Origin: Chryseobacterium sp. T16E-39
GTDB taxonomy: Bacteria > Bacteroidota > Bacteroidia > Flavobacteriales > Weeksellaceae
DNA: 64,000 bases
Reading direction: 5' to 3'
NCBI RefSeq assembly: GCF_002216065.1
Contig: NZ_CP022282.1
Location: 4,808,889 to 4,872,888 of the forward strand
The notes beneath the pieces were generated by a model. The model was not told the DNA's origin. It did not search any database and saw only the letters and a program-made list of their open reading frames with translations. Positions within the stretch are counted from its first letter, which is position 1; every line of letters starts with the position of its first letter. This document shows positions 37,885-45,356 of this stretch, piece by piece. Both the position numbers and the translations under genes were made by a program.

Positions 37885-39129
37885 ATGCAAGAACTATCCA
37901 TGTCTTCAAAACTGAAGTACATTTTTTCAATTCCCGTAATTATTTCTGCCCTAGGCTATTTTGTAGATATTTATGATCTTCTTTTATTTGGTATCGTAAG
38001 GATTCCCAGTTTGAAAGCTTTAGGTCTAAACCCTGATGTCGACGGTACTTTTATTTTGAACTGCCAGATGATAGGATTATTGATTGGAGGTGTTTTTTGG
38101 GGTATTTTTGGAGATAAAAAAGGGAGGCTTTCTGTGTTATTCGGTTCTATTCTTGTGTATTCCTTAGCGAATATAGCCTGTGGCTTCCTTCCATACTTCC
38201 CTAAAGCGCATTTAGTGTATCAATATGCAGGTTTAAGATTTATTGCAGGGATTGGACTGGCTGGAGAGTTAGGAGCCGGAATAACCCTGGTTTCTGAAAG
38301 TCTTCCAAAAAGTCTGAGAGCAATTGGAACTTCGGTAGTTGCTGGTTTTGGACTAATGGGTGCAGTAGTAGCCCAGCTCACGGTAGAATTGGCGGGTAGT
38401 TGGAATATTTCTTATATTATTGGAGGGGTTCTGGGAATTATGTTGTTGTTTTTAAGAATCAGCGTTTCCGAATCAGGTATTTATAAAAATATTGAACATA
38501 AGACCACTGTTTCCAAAGGAAATTTCCTTTCTTTTTTTACGAATAAAGACCGTTTTATCCGATATATGAAATGTATTGCCGTTGGGCTTCCCACCTGGTA
38601 TTGCATAGGTATTCTGGCTGTTTTGGCTAATCAGTTCGCTCCGGAAATGGGAATCAAAGAGGTAAATCCCGGAAAAGCGATTATGTGGGGCTATGTAGGG
38701 ATATCAATCGGTGATTTGATGAGTGGATTTATTTCCCACCTTTTAAAATCCAGAAAAATGGCTATTTTTTATATGCTTGCATTTACTTTGGTAGGAGTTG
38801 TGATCATGCTTTTTGGAAATACAAATACAGAGACCAAATATTATATTTTCTGTGTCTGGTTAGGATTGGGAACTGGGTATTGGGCTATGTTTGTTACCCT
38901 GGCTGCCGAGCAGTTCGGAACGAATATCAGAAATACAGCAACCACCACTGTTCCAAATATGGTAAGAGGTTTGGTTCCGGTAATGATCCTGGCATTTGAT
39001 CTTCTTAAACATAATTTTACGGTGATCATCAGTGCAGCCATTGTAGGATTAGTGGTTTTTGGACTGGCATTTTATTCTGCAATTACGATTTCAGAAACCC
39101 ATAATAAAGACCTTGAATTTACAGAATAA
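37885..39129 (+). CDS. MFS transporter
   Basis: The 414-residue protein is a 12-helix major facilitator. The N-terminus ALGYFVDIYDLLLFGIVRIPS with the DIYD motif in helix 1 and the loop GDKKGRLSVLFGSILVYS resemble the sialate:proton/sugar-acid and lactate-type MFS groups. ELGAGITLVSESLPKSLRAIGTS is the conserved A-like loop. The substrate is unknown. It is followed by a non-coding stretch that leads into a GG-leader peptide gene, and nothing ties it to that peptide. Confidence 0.85.
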   Translation: MQELSMSSKLKYIFSIPVIISALGYFVDIYDLLLFGIVRIPSLKALGLNPDVDGTFILNCQMIGLLIGGVFWGIFGDKKGRLSVLFGSILVYSLANIACGFLPYFPKAHLVYQYAGLRFIAGIGLAGELGAGITLVSESLPKSLRAIGTSVVAGFGLMGAVVAQLTVELAGSWNISYIIGGVLGIMLLFLRISVSESGIYKNIEHKTTVSKGNFLSFFTNKDRFIRYMKCIAVGLPTWYCIGILAVLANQFAPEMGIKEVNPGKAIMWGYVGISIGDLMSGFISHLLKSRKMAIFYMLAFTLVGVVIMLFGNTNTETKYYIFCVWLGLGTGYWAMFVTLAAEQFGTNIRNTATTTVPNMVRGLVPVMILAFDLLKHNFTVIISAAIVGLVVFGLAFYSAITISETHNKDLEFTE

Positions 39130-39227
39130 GATCTGGTGTTTAATAATTTGGAAATACTGATTTTATTTATTTTAATTAATAACTATAAGTATATAAATAA
39201 ATTATGAATTTTTTCAAGAAACTATGC

Positions 39228-39256
39228 TTTGTATATTAATTATTTGTTTAAATTTG
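39228..39256 (+). promoter_or_regulatory. Promoter of GG-leader peptide 1
   Basis: TTTG (39228-39231), 17 bases, then TAAATTTG (39249-39256), a full match to the consensus. The ATG at 39300 is about 43 bases downstream. Confidence 0.7.
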
Positions 39257-39299
39257 AAATCACTAAAAACTATATTGTTAAATCTCAAAATCAAATTGT

Positions 39300-39491
39300 A
39301 TGTCAAACAACATTTTTAAAAACGCTAAGAAATTAAACAAAGGAGCGCTTAGAAACATCGTAGGTGGTATAGGCAATCCAGATCTGTCTTTATGCGGATG
39401 CAGCTGTTCAGGTTCTGTAACAGGTCCAAAATACTGTATTCAGTACATTGCTTGTCCACAAGTATATACTTGTGATCAATCAGCGATCTAA
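39300..39491 (+). CDS. GG-leader bacteriocin-like peptide with six-Cys core
   Basis: The 63-residue precursor has a double-glycine leader: KNAKKLNKGALRNIVGG (residues 7-23), a form typical of class II bacteriocin and peptide-pheromone leaders cleaved by C39 peptidases. The predicted core from residue 24 is 40 residues with six Cys (CGCSC then C in YC, AC and TC), neutral and rich in Gly, Ser and Tyr. Flavobacteria often encode short GG-leader peptides of this kind. No C39 peptidase, ABC exporter, immunity protein or modification enzyme lies within the window, so the export partner must be elsewhere. Confidence 0.75.
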   Translation: MSNNIFKNAKKLNKGALRNIVGGIGNPDLSLCGCSCSGSVTGPKYCIQYIACPQVYTCDQSAI

Positions 39492-39533
39492 GATCTATTT
39501 CAACAAGAAATAAACATTTCCACATTTAATATG

Positions 39534-39572
39534 CAAAAGCCTTTTGGTTATCCAAATGGCTTTTGTGCTTTT
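39534..39572 (+). terminator. Terminator between the GG peptide and yeiH
   Basis: CAAAAGCC pairs with GGCTTTTG, continued by TTTGG/CCAAA inner pairing around TTAT. A weak T run follows on the plus strand, and the structure could also serve the convergent yeiH-like gene ending at 39571. Confidence 0.75.
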
Positions 39573-40527
39573 AGTAAATAATATACAGTAAGCTTCCAAC
39601 ACTTATCGTAATCCATAGAATGACCGCCATAGCCAAAGGTTTCAGACCTATCGTTTTTAAAGTTTGCAAGGACAGGGTAGAACCAATTAAAAATAAGGTT
39701 AAGTTTAGTCCTGATTTTGAAACAGTGGTAATGATTGTGCTAAAATTATCGAACAAAGGAATATAGGTGTTCAATAATATAGCAAGGATGAAATAGCCGA
39801 TGAACCAAGGGATTTTAATTTTGGATTCCTTATTCTTAAAAATAAACATGGTAATAATCGAAACCGGAATGATCCATAAGGCACGGGCTAGTTTGACTGT
39901 GGTAGCTATTTTTAAAGCATCATCCCCAAACTTACTTGCCGCTCCTACTACCGAGCTTGTGTCATGAATACCTACTGCACACCATAATCCGAATTGTTCC
40001 TGGGAAAGATGTAATGCGTGACCAATCGCAGGGTATACAAACAATGCAATAGAATTTAAAGTAAAAACAATGGCCAGTGCCAGTGAAATCTGTTTCGTGC
40101 TTGGTTTAATGATAGGAGAGGTTGCTGCAATGGCACTTCCACCGCAAATTGCGGTTCCCACTGAAACAAGATAAGATAATTGCTTTTCGAGCCTGAATAT
40201 TCTTCCCAGAAAATATCCCAGGATCATTACCGTAACAATACTTATAACCGTTAAAATAAGTCCTGTTTTACCAGCTTCTAAGGCTTCATTTAGTTTCAGC
40301 CCGAAACCAAGTCCGACGATCGATATCTGAAGAAGCAAATGGATGTATCGATGAAGATACTTTTCAAAAGGATTACCTAAGGAAATAGCCAATAGAAAAC
40401 CCAGTGCCAATGCAATCGGGGATGAAACCCATGGAGTAAGAGTAATAATACCTAATGCAAGGAAAATTAACTTTTTTGTTTTTTCGTTTTGAATGAAACC
40501 ATTCATATTGTAAAGTCTTGAATTCAT
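39571..40527 (-). CDS. YeiH-type putative sulfate exporter (PSE family)
   Basis: The 318-residue protein has about ten membrane segments and the UPF0324/YeiH family signatures GLGFGLKLNEALEAGKTG, VGTAICGGSAIAATSPIIKP and AVGIHDTSSVVGAASKFGD. YeiH proteins are putative anion (sulfate-like) transporters, and their function is not well proven. A LysR gene of the YeiE-like size lies upstream on the same strand (40852-41730), which parallels the E. coli yeiE-yeiH pairing. An operator-like palindrome lies about 45-75 bases upstream of the start. The start may also be the internal Met at residue 8. Confidence 0.85.
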   Translation of the reverse strand: MNSRLYNMNGFIQNEKTKKLIFLALGIITLTPWVSSPIALALGFLLAISLGNPFEKYLHRYIHLLLQISIVGLGFGLKLNEALEAGKTGLILTVISIVTVMILGYFLGRIFRLEKQLSYLVSVGTAICGGSAIAATSPIIKPSTKQISLALAIVFTLNSIALFVYPAIGHALHLSQEQFGLWCAVGIHDTSSVVGAASKFGDDALKIATTVKLARALWIIPVSIITMFIFKNKESKIKIPWFIGYFILAILLNTYIPLFDNFSTIITTVSKSGLNLTLFLIGSTLSLQTLKTIGLKPLAMAVILWITISVGSLLYIIY

Positions 40528-40555
40528 GCTTCAAAATTCTACAATTAATCATTAC

Positions 40556-40600
40556 AAAGTAAATTGTATTTTGTTATATTGGATAACTTTTGGTTATAAC
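40556..40600 (-). promoter_or_regulatory. Candidate yeiH promoter and LysR-type operator
   Basis: TTACTTTG on the minus strand (40563-40556) is a near match (7 of 8) to the -7 box. Upstream of it, GTTATA (40573-40578) and TATAAC (40595-40600), separated by 16 bases, form an inverted repeat, and GTTATAAC is itself palindromic. The spacing and placement fit a LysR-type operator. Confidence 0.5.
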
Positions 40601-40617
40601 TGGAAGTGAAGTGAAAT

Positions 40618-40659
40618 CGCAAAATTGCTGATTTGCAAAATTGCGGAAAGGCAAAATCG
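40618..40659. repeat. GCAAAATTGC direct repeats
   Basis: The words GCAAAATTGC (near 40619) and GCAAAATTGCG (near 40635) and GCAAAATCG (near 40650) occur in 40 bases, with spacings of about 16 bases. They form a short degenerate direct-repeat patch in a 324-base non-coding gap between yeiH and the LysR gene. Confidence 0.5.
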
Positions 40660-40728
40660 TTTTCATACAAGCCAATACTAACAATCCTCTAATTTTTAAC
40701 ATTGTATTATAGATCGTAATATAGACTT

Positions 40729-40858
40729 CGAACCTTGTAACTTGAATCCCGTATCCTGAATCCCGAATCTCATAACCCAAACCCTACACCCCGGATCTCG
40801 AACCTCGTACCTAGAATCCATTTTCAACTCTCAACTTTCAATTTTCAATTTTTAACTG
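40729..40858. repeat. Degenerate micro-repeat cluster
   Basis: The gap continues with a run of about eight related words: TCGAACCTTGTAACTTG, GAATCCCGTATCC, GAATCCCGAATCTC, GGATCTCGAACCTCG and TACCTAGAATCC. A second style follows (TTCAACTCTCAACTTTCAATTTTCAA). The unit is 12-16 bases, never exact, and it contains no open frame of its own. It runs into the LysR gene end at 40852. Confidence 0.6.
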
Positions 40859-41730
40859 TTACTAAATCTCAGAAAAAGTTTGATCAACTCAGATTGCCCG
40901 CCTTTAGGAAGAATATAGTGAAAGTTTCTTTCAACACTGAAATTCTTAATGTCGATGATGCTTAAGGTATTATTTTTCAATTCATTTAAAACAGTGCTTA
41001 CGGACAGGAAAGCCATGCAATCAGAATGTAGTAAGTAGTTTTTAATGCTTTCACTGCTTCCGAGCTGCATGATTACATTCAGGTTTTCAATATCAATCCC
41101 TTTTTCTTTAATCCGGTTTTGAATAAACTCTTGCGTTCCTGAGCCTTGCTCACGGAAAATGAGATCGATGGTATATAAATCCTTCAGATTTAAAGTTCTG
41201 TTTACTAGTGGGTGACTGGCTTTTGCTACCAATACAATTTCATCTGCTTTAAAGATTTTATAATCAAAATAGGAGGATTGAGATTCCCCCTCTATCAGCC
41301 CCAAATCGATTTTGCCTTCTTTCAGCAGTGTTGAGATTGTTTCTGTGTTGTAAGTTAACAGCTCAATTTTAATATCATGATAATACGAATGAAATTTTGC
41401 CAGAATCTCGGGAAGAATATATTGAGCTATCGTTGTACTAGCTCCAATAATCAATTTTCCTTTATGTTCTGAGTTTAGTTGGTGAATTTCAAACTCCAGG
41501 TCCCTGTAAATATTGCGTATTTTTTCAGCGTACTCATAAAGTATGACACCGCTCGCAGTTAATTGAATAGAAGTGCCTTTTCTGTCAAATAGTTTAGTAG
41601 TAAGCTGATTTTCTATTTCTTTAATGTGTTTGGTTACCGCTGGTTGTGAGATATTCAATTCCTCAGATGCCCTTGTAAAGCTGAGTCTTGAAGCAACCGT
41701 ATAAAAAACCTTGAGCCTGTAATCAAACAT
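40852..41730 (-). CDS. LysR-family transcriptional regulator
   Basis: The 292-residue protein has a clear N-terminal LysR helix-turn-helix (YRLKVFYTVASRLSFTRASEELNISQPAVTKHIKEIENQL) and a periplasmic-binding-like effector domain with RDLEFEIHQLNSEHKGKLIIGASTTIAQYILP and TQEFIQNRIKEKG. The ATG at 41730 is preferred. An earlier TTG at 41742 lies inside the TAAATTTG promoter box. It is placed upstream of the yeiH-like gene on the same strand, and the palindrome at 40573-40600 is its likely target. The effector is unknown. Confidence 0.88.
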   Translation of the reverse strand: MFDYRLKVFYTVASRLSFTRASEELNISQPAVTKHIKEIENQLTTKLFDRKGTSIQLTASGVILYEYAEKIRNIYRDLEFEIHQLNSEHKGKLIIGASTTIAQYILPEILAKFHSYYHDIKIELLTYNTETISTLLKEGKIDLGLIEGESQSSYFDYKIFKADEIVLVAKASHPLVNRTLNLKDLYTIDLIFREQGSGTQEFIQNRIKEKGIDIENLNVIMQLGSSESIKNYLLHSDCMAFLSVSTVLNELKNNTLSIIDIKNFSVERNFHYILPKGGQSELIKLFLRFSNS

Positions 41731-41739
41731 TCTGTAAAA

Positions 41740-41747
41740 CAAATTTA
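41740..41747 (-). promoter_or_regulatory. -7 box of the LysR gene
   Basis: TAAATTTG on the minus strand matches TAnnTTTG. Nine bases separate it from the ATG at 41730, a very short or absent 5' UTR. Confidence 0.55.
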
Positions 41748-41792
41748 GATATACAAACTTACTTAAAATGAAAACAAGAATTGATCTTAATC

Positions 41793-43097
41793 TCAGAGAT
41801 CTGAAAAACTTTTATCCTGATCACTTTCATATCTGCGATGTTTTGAGTCTCCAATTCTCTGGTTAGTGTAAATGCTGTTACGTCCTGAGAGTAAATACGA
41901 AACAATACAGGCTATAGCTATATATATTCCGGATTCAGCACCAAACAGTTCAATACCCATAAGCATGCAGGCTAAGGGAGTATTTGTGGCTCCGGCAAAT
42001 ACAGCCACGAATCCCATTCCTGCTAAAAGACCAAAAGGAAGAGGAATGAATAGGGATAATGCACTTCCTAATGTTGCTCCGATAAAGAATAACGGAGTGA
42101 CCTCACCTCCTTTAAATCCAGCAGATAAGGTAATGATGGTAAAAATCATTTTTAAAGCAAAATCGTAAAGTGGAAGTTGGGTTTCAAATGATTCCAGAAT
42201 GACAGGAATACCTAATCCGATATATTTTGTAGTTCCTAATGCAAATACGGCAATAGCAACAATACTACCTCCAATGATAGGGCGGAATGGTGGAAATGTA
42301 ACTTTTGATTTGAAAATACCTCCAGCCCAATGTATCATTTTGCTGAATGCAGCGGCACATATTCCAAAAGCAATTCCTGCTAAGATACTGTATAAGATAG
42401 ATGGGAGTTCAAGTTTAGGAATAAGATCAATATGATAGTGAGTATGTTTAACATTCCATAAATTAGTTGCCCAGTCAGCAAGAATGGCAGATGCAAATGC
42501 AGGAAATATGGCATTATAACGTATTCTTCCAATTAAAAAAACTTCCAGACCAAATAATGCACCCGCTAAAGGTGTTCCGAAAACAGAGCCAAATCCTGCA
42601 GCAATAGCAGAAATGAGTAAGATTTTTCTTTCATTTTTATCCAGTCTGAATGGTTTACTCAACTGATCCGAAATAGCTCCAGCCATCTGTATGGCTGTTC
42701 CTTCACGGCCTGCAGAACCTCCGAAAAAGTGAGTAACTATTGTTCCAAGATAGACAAACGGGGCCATTTTAAATGGAATGGTCTCCTTTGGATCGTGGAT
42801 ATTGTCAATTAGTAAATTATTACCGGCTTCAACATCTTTTCCAAAATAATGATATATTAATCCGATTAAAAATCCGGCTACGGGAAGAAAAGCAATCAGC
42901 CAGATTTGATTTTCTCTGAAATTCGTAGCCCATTCTAAAGACTGTAAAAAGCCAGCAGAAGCACTTCCAACTAAAGCTCCAATAATGATGCTGATGCAAA
43001 GCCATTTTAAAATATAAGGAATTGCCGGGAATTTTCTAAAGAAAAATCTTAATTGAAATACTATTTTTTTACTTATCGTTCGTGAATTTTTTGACAT
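41793..43097 (-). CDS. eriC: CLC-F type fluoride/proton antiporter
   Basis: The 434-residue protein is a CLC-family channel/antiporter. Instead of the serine-bearing GSGIP of chloride CLCs, the first anion motif reads GNNLL at residues 92-96, which is the fingerprint of the fluoride-exporting CLC-F clade. The gating glutamate motif GREGT is at 130-134 (Glu132), and the third motif GLGIPVI is present. The gene is preceded by a fluoride riboswitch, which supports fluoride export in exchange for protons. It protects the cell from environmental fluoride. Confidence 0.88.
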   Translation of the reverse strand: MSKNSRTISKKIVFQLRFFFRKFPAIPYILKWLCISIIIGALVGSASAGFLQSLEWATNFRENQIWLIAFLPVAGFLIGLIYHYFGKDVEAGNNLLIDNIHDPKETIPFKMAPFVYLGTIVTHFFGGSAGREGTAIQMAGAISDQLSKPFRLDKNERKILLISAIAAGFGSVFGTPLAGALFGLEVFLIGRIRYNAIFPAFASAILADWATNLWNVKHTHYHIDLIPKLELPSILYSILAGIAFGICAAAFSKMIHWAGGIFKSKVTFPPFRPIIGGSIVAIAVFALGTTKYIGLGIPVILESFETQLPLYDFALKMIFTIITLSAGFKGGEVTPLFFIGATLGSALSLFIPLPFGLLAGMGFVAVFAGATNTPLACMLMGIELFGAESGIYIAIACIVSYLLSGRNSIYTNQRIGDSKHRRYESDQDKSFSDL

Positions 43098-43103
43098 AAT
43101 AAT

Positions 43104-43138
43104 CCTGATTAATTACAGTTGATAATCTATTAATCAGG
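43104..43138 (-). promoter_or_regulatory. Expression-platform hairpin of the fluoride riboswitch
   Basis: On the minus strand CCTGATTAAT (43138-43129) pairs perfectly with ATTAATCAGG (43113-43104), with a 15-base loop. The stem ends six bases before the ATG (43097). Its left arm begins inside the ACGCC pseudoknot half of the aptamer, so hairpin and aptamer cannot both form fully. This suggests translational control. Confidence 0.7.
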
Positions 43139-43188
43139 CGTCATCAGCTTATGTAAAGCGGTTGGGTAAGGAAGAACACCATTTCCTT
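43126..43188 (-). promoter_or_regulatory. Fluoride riboswitch (crcB-type aptamer)
   Basis: The minus strand shows GGAAATGGTGTTCTTCC (43186-43170), then AACCGC, then GCTGATGACGCCTG (near 43150-43135). These match the fluoride aptamer layout: a conserved GAUGGNGUUC loop, the AACCGC joining strand and GCUGAUGRCGCC. The pseudoknot GGUGU with ACGCC is possible. It lies directly upstream of a CLC-F gene, which is the expected target. The aptamer is a close match by eye and is not model-scored. Confidence 0.88.
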
Positions 43189-43196
43189 TTCAGTTA

Positions 43197-43204
43197 CAAA
43201 GATA
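43197..43204 (-). promoter_or_regulatory. -7 box upstream of the riboswitch
   Basis: TATCTTTG on the minus strand matches TAnnTTTG and is followed within about ten bases by the riboswitch aptamer. Confidence 0.6.
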
Positions 43205-43215
43205 GATATTATTTG

Positions 43216-44049
43216 TTAATTGTAATGCATTGCTTTATCGATCTCAACAGGATTATTATATTTTTTTATTACCTCCTGCATACTTTTTGTCTGCGTATTG
43301 AGCTCATCCACGGTACGGATTTCTTTTCCGTTGATATTGATATTAAGATTTGTCGCCGTTTTGCTTATGGTATTTCTCTCAAAGGCAAAAGGATCATTAT
43401 AAAACTCCATCATCAGTTTTTGTTTTTGTTTTTCATTAATAGGTACAGCCTTATTCCCAAAGTTGGCCTCCAGAAAGTCTTGTGTAGGATAGGTCTCCTT
43501 TAGTTTTTGACTTTTTACCAGATGATAAATGAAATTATGACCAGAATCTGACAGGTCAAAAACTAAGCCCGGCAATCCACGAAACTTGAATGGCCCTTCA
43601 TTAAGGGGAATATCTTTAGAGAACCAGGCCGTCCAGTTTCTTCCGCCAAATCTCGTGGTCGCTTTTTGCAAAGTATAATTCTCAACTTTTTTTACTTCAT
43701 TAGAAATAGTCCAGTTGATCTTGTCCGTAGTTTTAAATGAATAGTATCCGGCTTTTATATTAATGAAATTTTCATTATCAAAAGAATTGACCTTCCTTTT
43801 AACCACCTGTCCGGACATATCGGTATAACTGGAATTTTGTCCGAATTTCTTATTTAAAGAATCCGTAATTGCCAGATCTTGTCCATAAAATTTGACTTCT
43901 TTTGGGCCAATATCCAGAATCATATTCTGCTTCTGATATCCAGTTTCAGTGGAATCCATTTTATATTGAAGTTCATATATAAAACGATGCGTCTGCGACT
44001 GAAATAAACAGATGATCAATAGAGTAGTTAATGTAAAAATACTTTTCAT
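43216..44049 (-). CDS. GLPGLI-family protein
   Basis: The 277-residue protein has a signal peptide (MKSIFTLTTLLIICLFQSQ) and the diagnostic motif FRGLPGLVFDLSDS near residues 171-184. The rest is beta-rich, as expected of this family (YELQYKMDSTETGYQK, NENFINIKAGYYSFKTTDKI, LNEGPFKF). GLPGLI proteins are secreted proteins specific to Bacteroidota, and their function is unknown. It lies on the same strand just before the eriC promoter, but its own stop separates it from the riboswitch transcript. Confidence 0.88.
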   Translation of the reverse strand: MKSIFTLTTLLIICLFQSQTHRFIYELQYKMDSTETGYQKQNMILDIGPKEVKFYGQDLAITDSLNKKFGQNSSYTDMSGQVVKRKVNSFDNENFINIKAGYYSFKTTDKINWTISNEVKKVENYTLQKATTRFGGRNWTAWFSKDIPLNEGPFKFRGLPGLVFDLSDSGHNFIYHLVKSQKLKETYPTQDFLEANFGNKAVPINEKQKQKLMMEFYNDPFAFERNTISKTATNLNININGKEIRTVDELNTQTKSMQEVIKKYNNPVEIDKAMHYN

Positions 44050-44121
44050 GGTAGAAGAAAGTTTTTATTTAAAAAGGGATTCTATCTCACTATGCTTGGT
44101 TTACGAAACTCGAATTTAAGT

Positions 44122-44589
44122 TTACAAAAAAGGTTTCATCTCATCTTCTATTTGGGTTCTTAGCTCCATCAGTCTTTTTGCATACTGTTCCTGTTGTTTT
44201 TCTTCGTCAGTTTCGGGGATCCATTTTGGGACAGGAAGTTTTTTCCCATTTTCATCTACAGCTACAAAAACAATGATACAGTGCGTTTTCTTATCAAAAG
44301 TAGGCTGTTTGAGGTTTCTGGAAAATACATTGATTGAAATATGCATGCTGGAAGAACCTGTATAGATGACCTGTGCTTCTACTTTTACAATCTCTCCGAT
44401 TTTAATGGGTTCATAAAATCTAATTCCTCCCACATAAACAGTTACTGAATAATTTCCACTCCAGGTGGTTGCACAAGCATAACCCGCTTGGTCTATCCAT
44501 TTCATCACGCTTCCTCCGTGAACATTTCCTCCATAATTAACATCCGATGGTTCCGAGATAAACTGAAACGTAATTGGCTTATTCTGCAT
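44122..44589 (-). CDS. Acyl-CoA thioesterase (hotdog fold)
   Basis: The 155-residue protein is a hotdog-fold acyl-CoA thioesterase. The sequence NYGGNVHGGSVMKWIDQAGYACATTW holds the conserved HGG/D core, and YVGGIRFYEPIKIGEIVKVEAQV with SSSMHISINVFSRN are typical of the YciA/BACH group, which hydrolyses acyl-CoA to free acid and CoA. The C-terminus is a helix rich in Glu and Lys. Size and domain order are normal. Confidence 0.88.
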   Translation of the reverse strand: MQNKPITFQFISEPSDVNYGGNVHGGSVMKWIDQAGYACATTWSGNYSVTVYVGGIRFYEPIKIGEIVKVEAQVIYTGSSSMHISINVFSRNLKQPTFDKKTHCIIVFVAVDENGKKLPVPKWIPETDEEKQQEQYAKRLMELRTQIEDEMKPFL

Positions 44590-44644
44590 TGTATAAAATT
44601 TGAATAAAGATATTTAATAATTTTCAAAATCATAGATTAAATCA

Positions 44645-44652
44645 TAATTTTG
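44645..44652 (+). promoter_or_regulatory. -7 box of the arsC-like gene
   Basis: TAATTTTG matches TAnnTTTG. The ATG is about 54 bases away, and the UTR holds a short hairpin (AAAGCTTATAAGAAGCTTTT). Confidence 0.5.
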
Positions 44653-44706
44653 GAGGATGAAAGCTTATAAGAAGCTTTTAGAATAACTTAAAAATGATAA
44701 TGAAAG

Positions 44707-45060
44707 ATGAAAAAAGTATTCCATCTCAATACCTGTGATACCTGTAGAAAAATATTAGCACAGTTTGACCTTACCGGTTGGGAACTTCGTGAGATTAAAA
44801 AAGAACCGGTTACAGAAGAAGAGTTGGCTGAAATGTACAAAAAGACAAAATCTTACGAAGCATTGTTCAGCAAAAAATCAACGCAGATCAAGCTACGGGG
44901 GTTAGATGTAAAGGCATTACAGGAAAAGGATTTCAAAAACTTATTATTAGATCATTATACATTTTTGAAGCGCCCTGTTTTTTTAACAGACAAAGAAATT
45001 TTTATAGGAAATGACAAAAATAATGTTGAGAATTTAAAAGAGTTCTTTGGTGTTAATTAA
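44707..45060 (+). CDS. ArsC/Spx-family thioredoxin-fold protein
   Basis: The 117-residue protein has the thioredoxin-like ArsC fold with CDTC at residues 10-13, the active Cys of the arsenate reductase/YffB/Spx group. LDHYTFLKRPVFLTDKEIFIGN is the conserved C-terminal block. The Arg-rich arsenate pocket is not convincing, so it may be an Spx/YffB-like reductase or regulator rather than a real arsenate reductase. It is followed by a terminator. Confidence 0.8.
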   Translation: MKKVFHLNTCDTCRKILAQFDLTGWELREIKKEPVTEEELAEMYKKTKSYEALFSKKSTQIKLRGLDVKALQEKDFKNLLLDHYTFLKRPVFLTDKEIFIGNDKNNVENLKEFFGVN

Positions 45061-45167
45061 TTCCTTTCTAAGTTTAAAAAAAATATAAAATTGAAAACGG
45101 TCAGTCCGTAGCGAATTTATTTTAGGATTCTGATGTATTTCAGACAAAACAATCGGCAAACACGGTT

Positions 45168-45204
45168 AAATATCTGGTAAACTATACCGGATATTTACTT
45201 TTTT
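45168..45204 (+). terminator. Terminator after the arsC-like gene
   Basis: AAATATCTGGTA (45168-45179) pairs with TACCGGATATTT (45185-45196) with one G-U, loop of five bases, then T run. Confidence 0.88.
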
Positions 45205-45255
45205 ATAGGATTTTAATTTGAATTTTGATTTCTGCCTTTTTTGTATTTTAGCGAT

Positions 45256-45320
45256 GATGAAAAAAATACCCTGATTCTTTTTCCCACATATATCAATTGA
45301 TATGGGGATATTTTTTCATC
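45256..45320 (+). repeat. Long imperfect inverted repeat
   Basis: GATGAAAAAAATACCC (45256-45271) and GGGATATTTTTTCATC (45305-45320) are near-complements over 16 bases, and the intervening ATATCAATTGATAT (near 45290-45303) is an exact palindrome. The whole is a 65-base nested hairpin upstream of the next gene. Confidence 0.6.
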
Positions 45321-45356
45321 TTTAATTTTATAAAACACAGAAATAGTAAAGAAATT

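Noticed and set aside
40574..40780. 68-codon minus-strand frame in the repeat patch
   Set aside because: It begins inside the micro-repeats and has no homology-like pattern; its residues mirror the repeat words.
40729..40858. CRISPR array
   Set aside because: The repeated words are 12-16 bases, never identical, with no regular spacer length and no cas genes.
41731..41742. TTG start for the LysR gene
   Set aside because: The TTG is part of the TAAATTTG promoter box, and the family N-terminus begins at the ATG at 41730.
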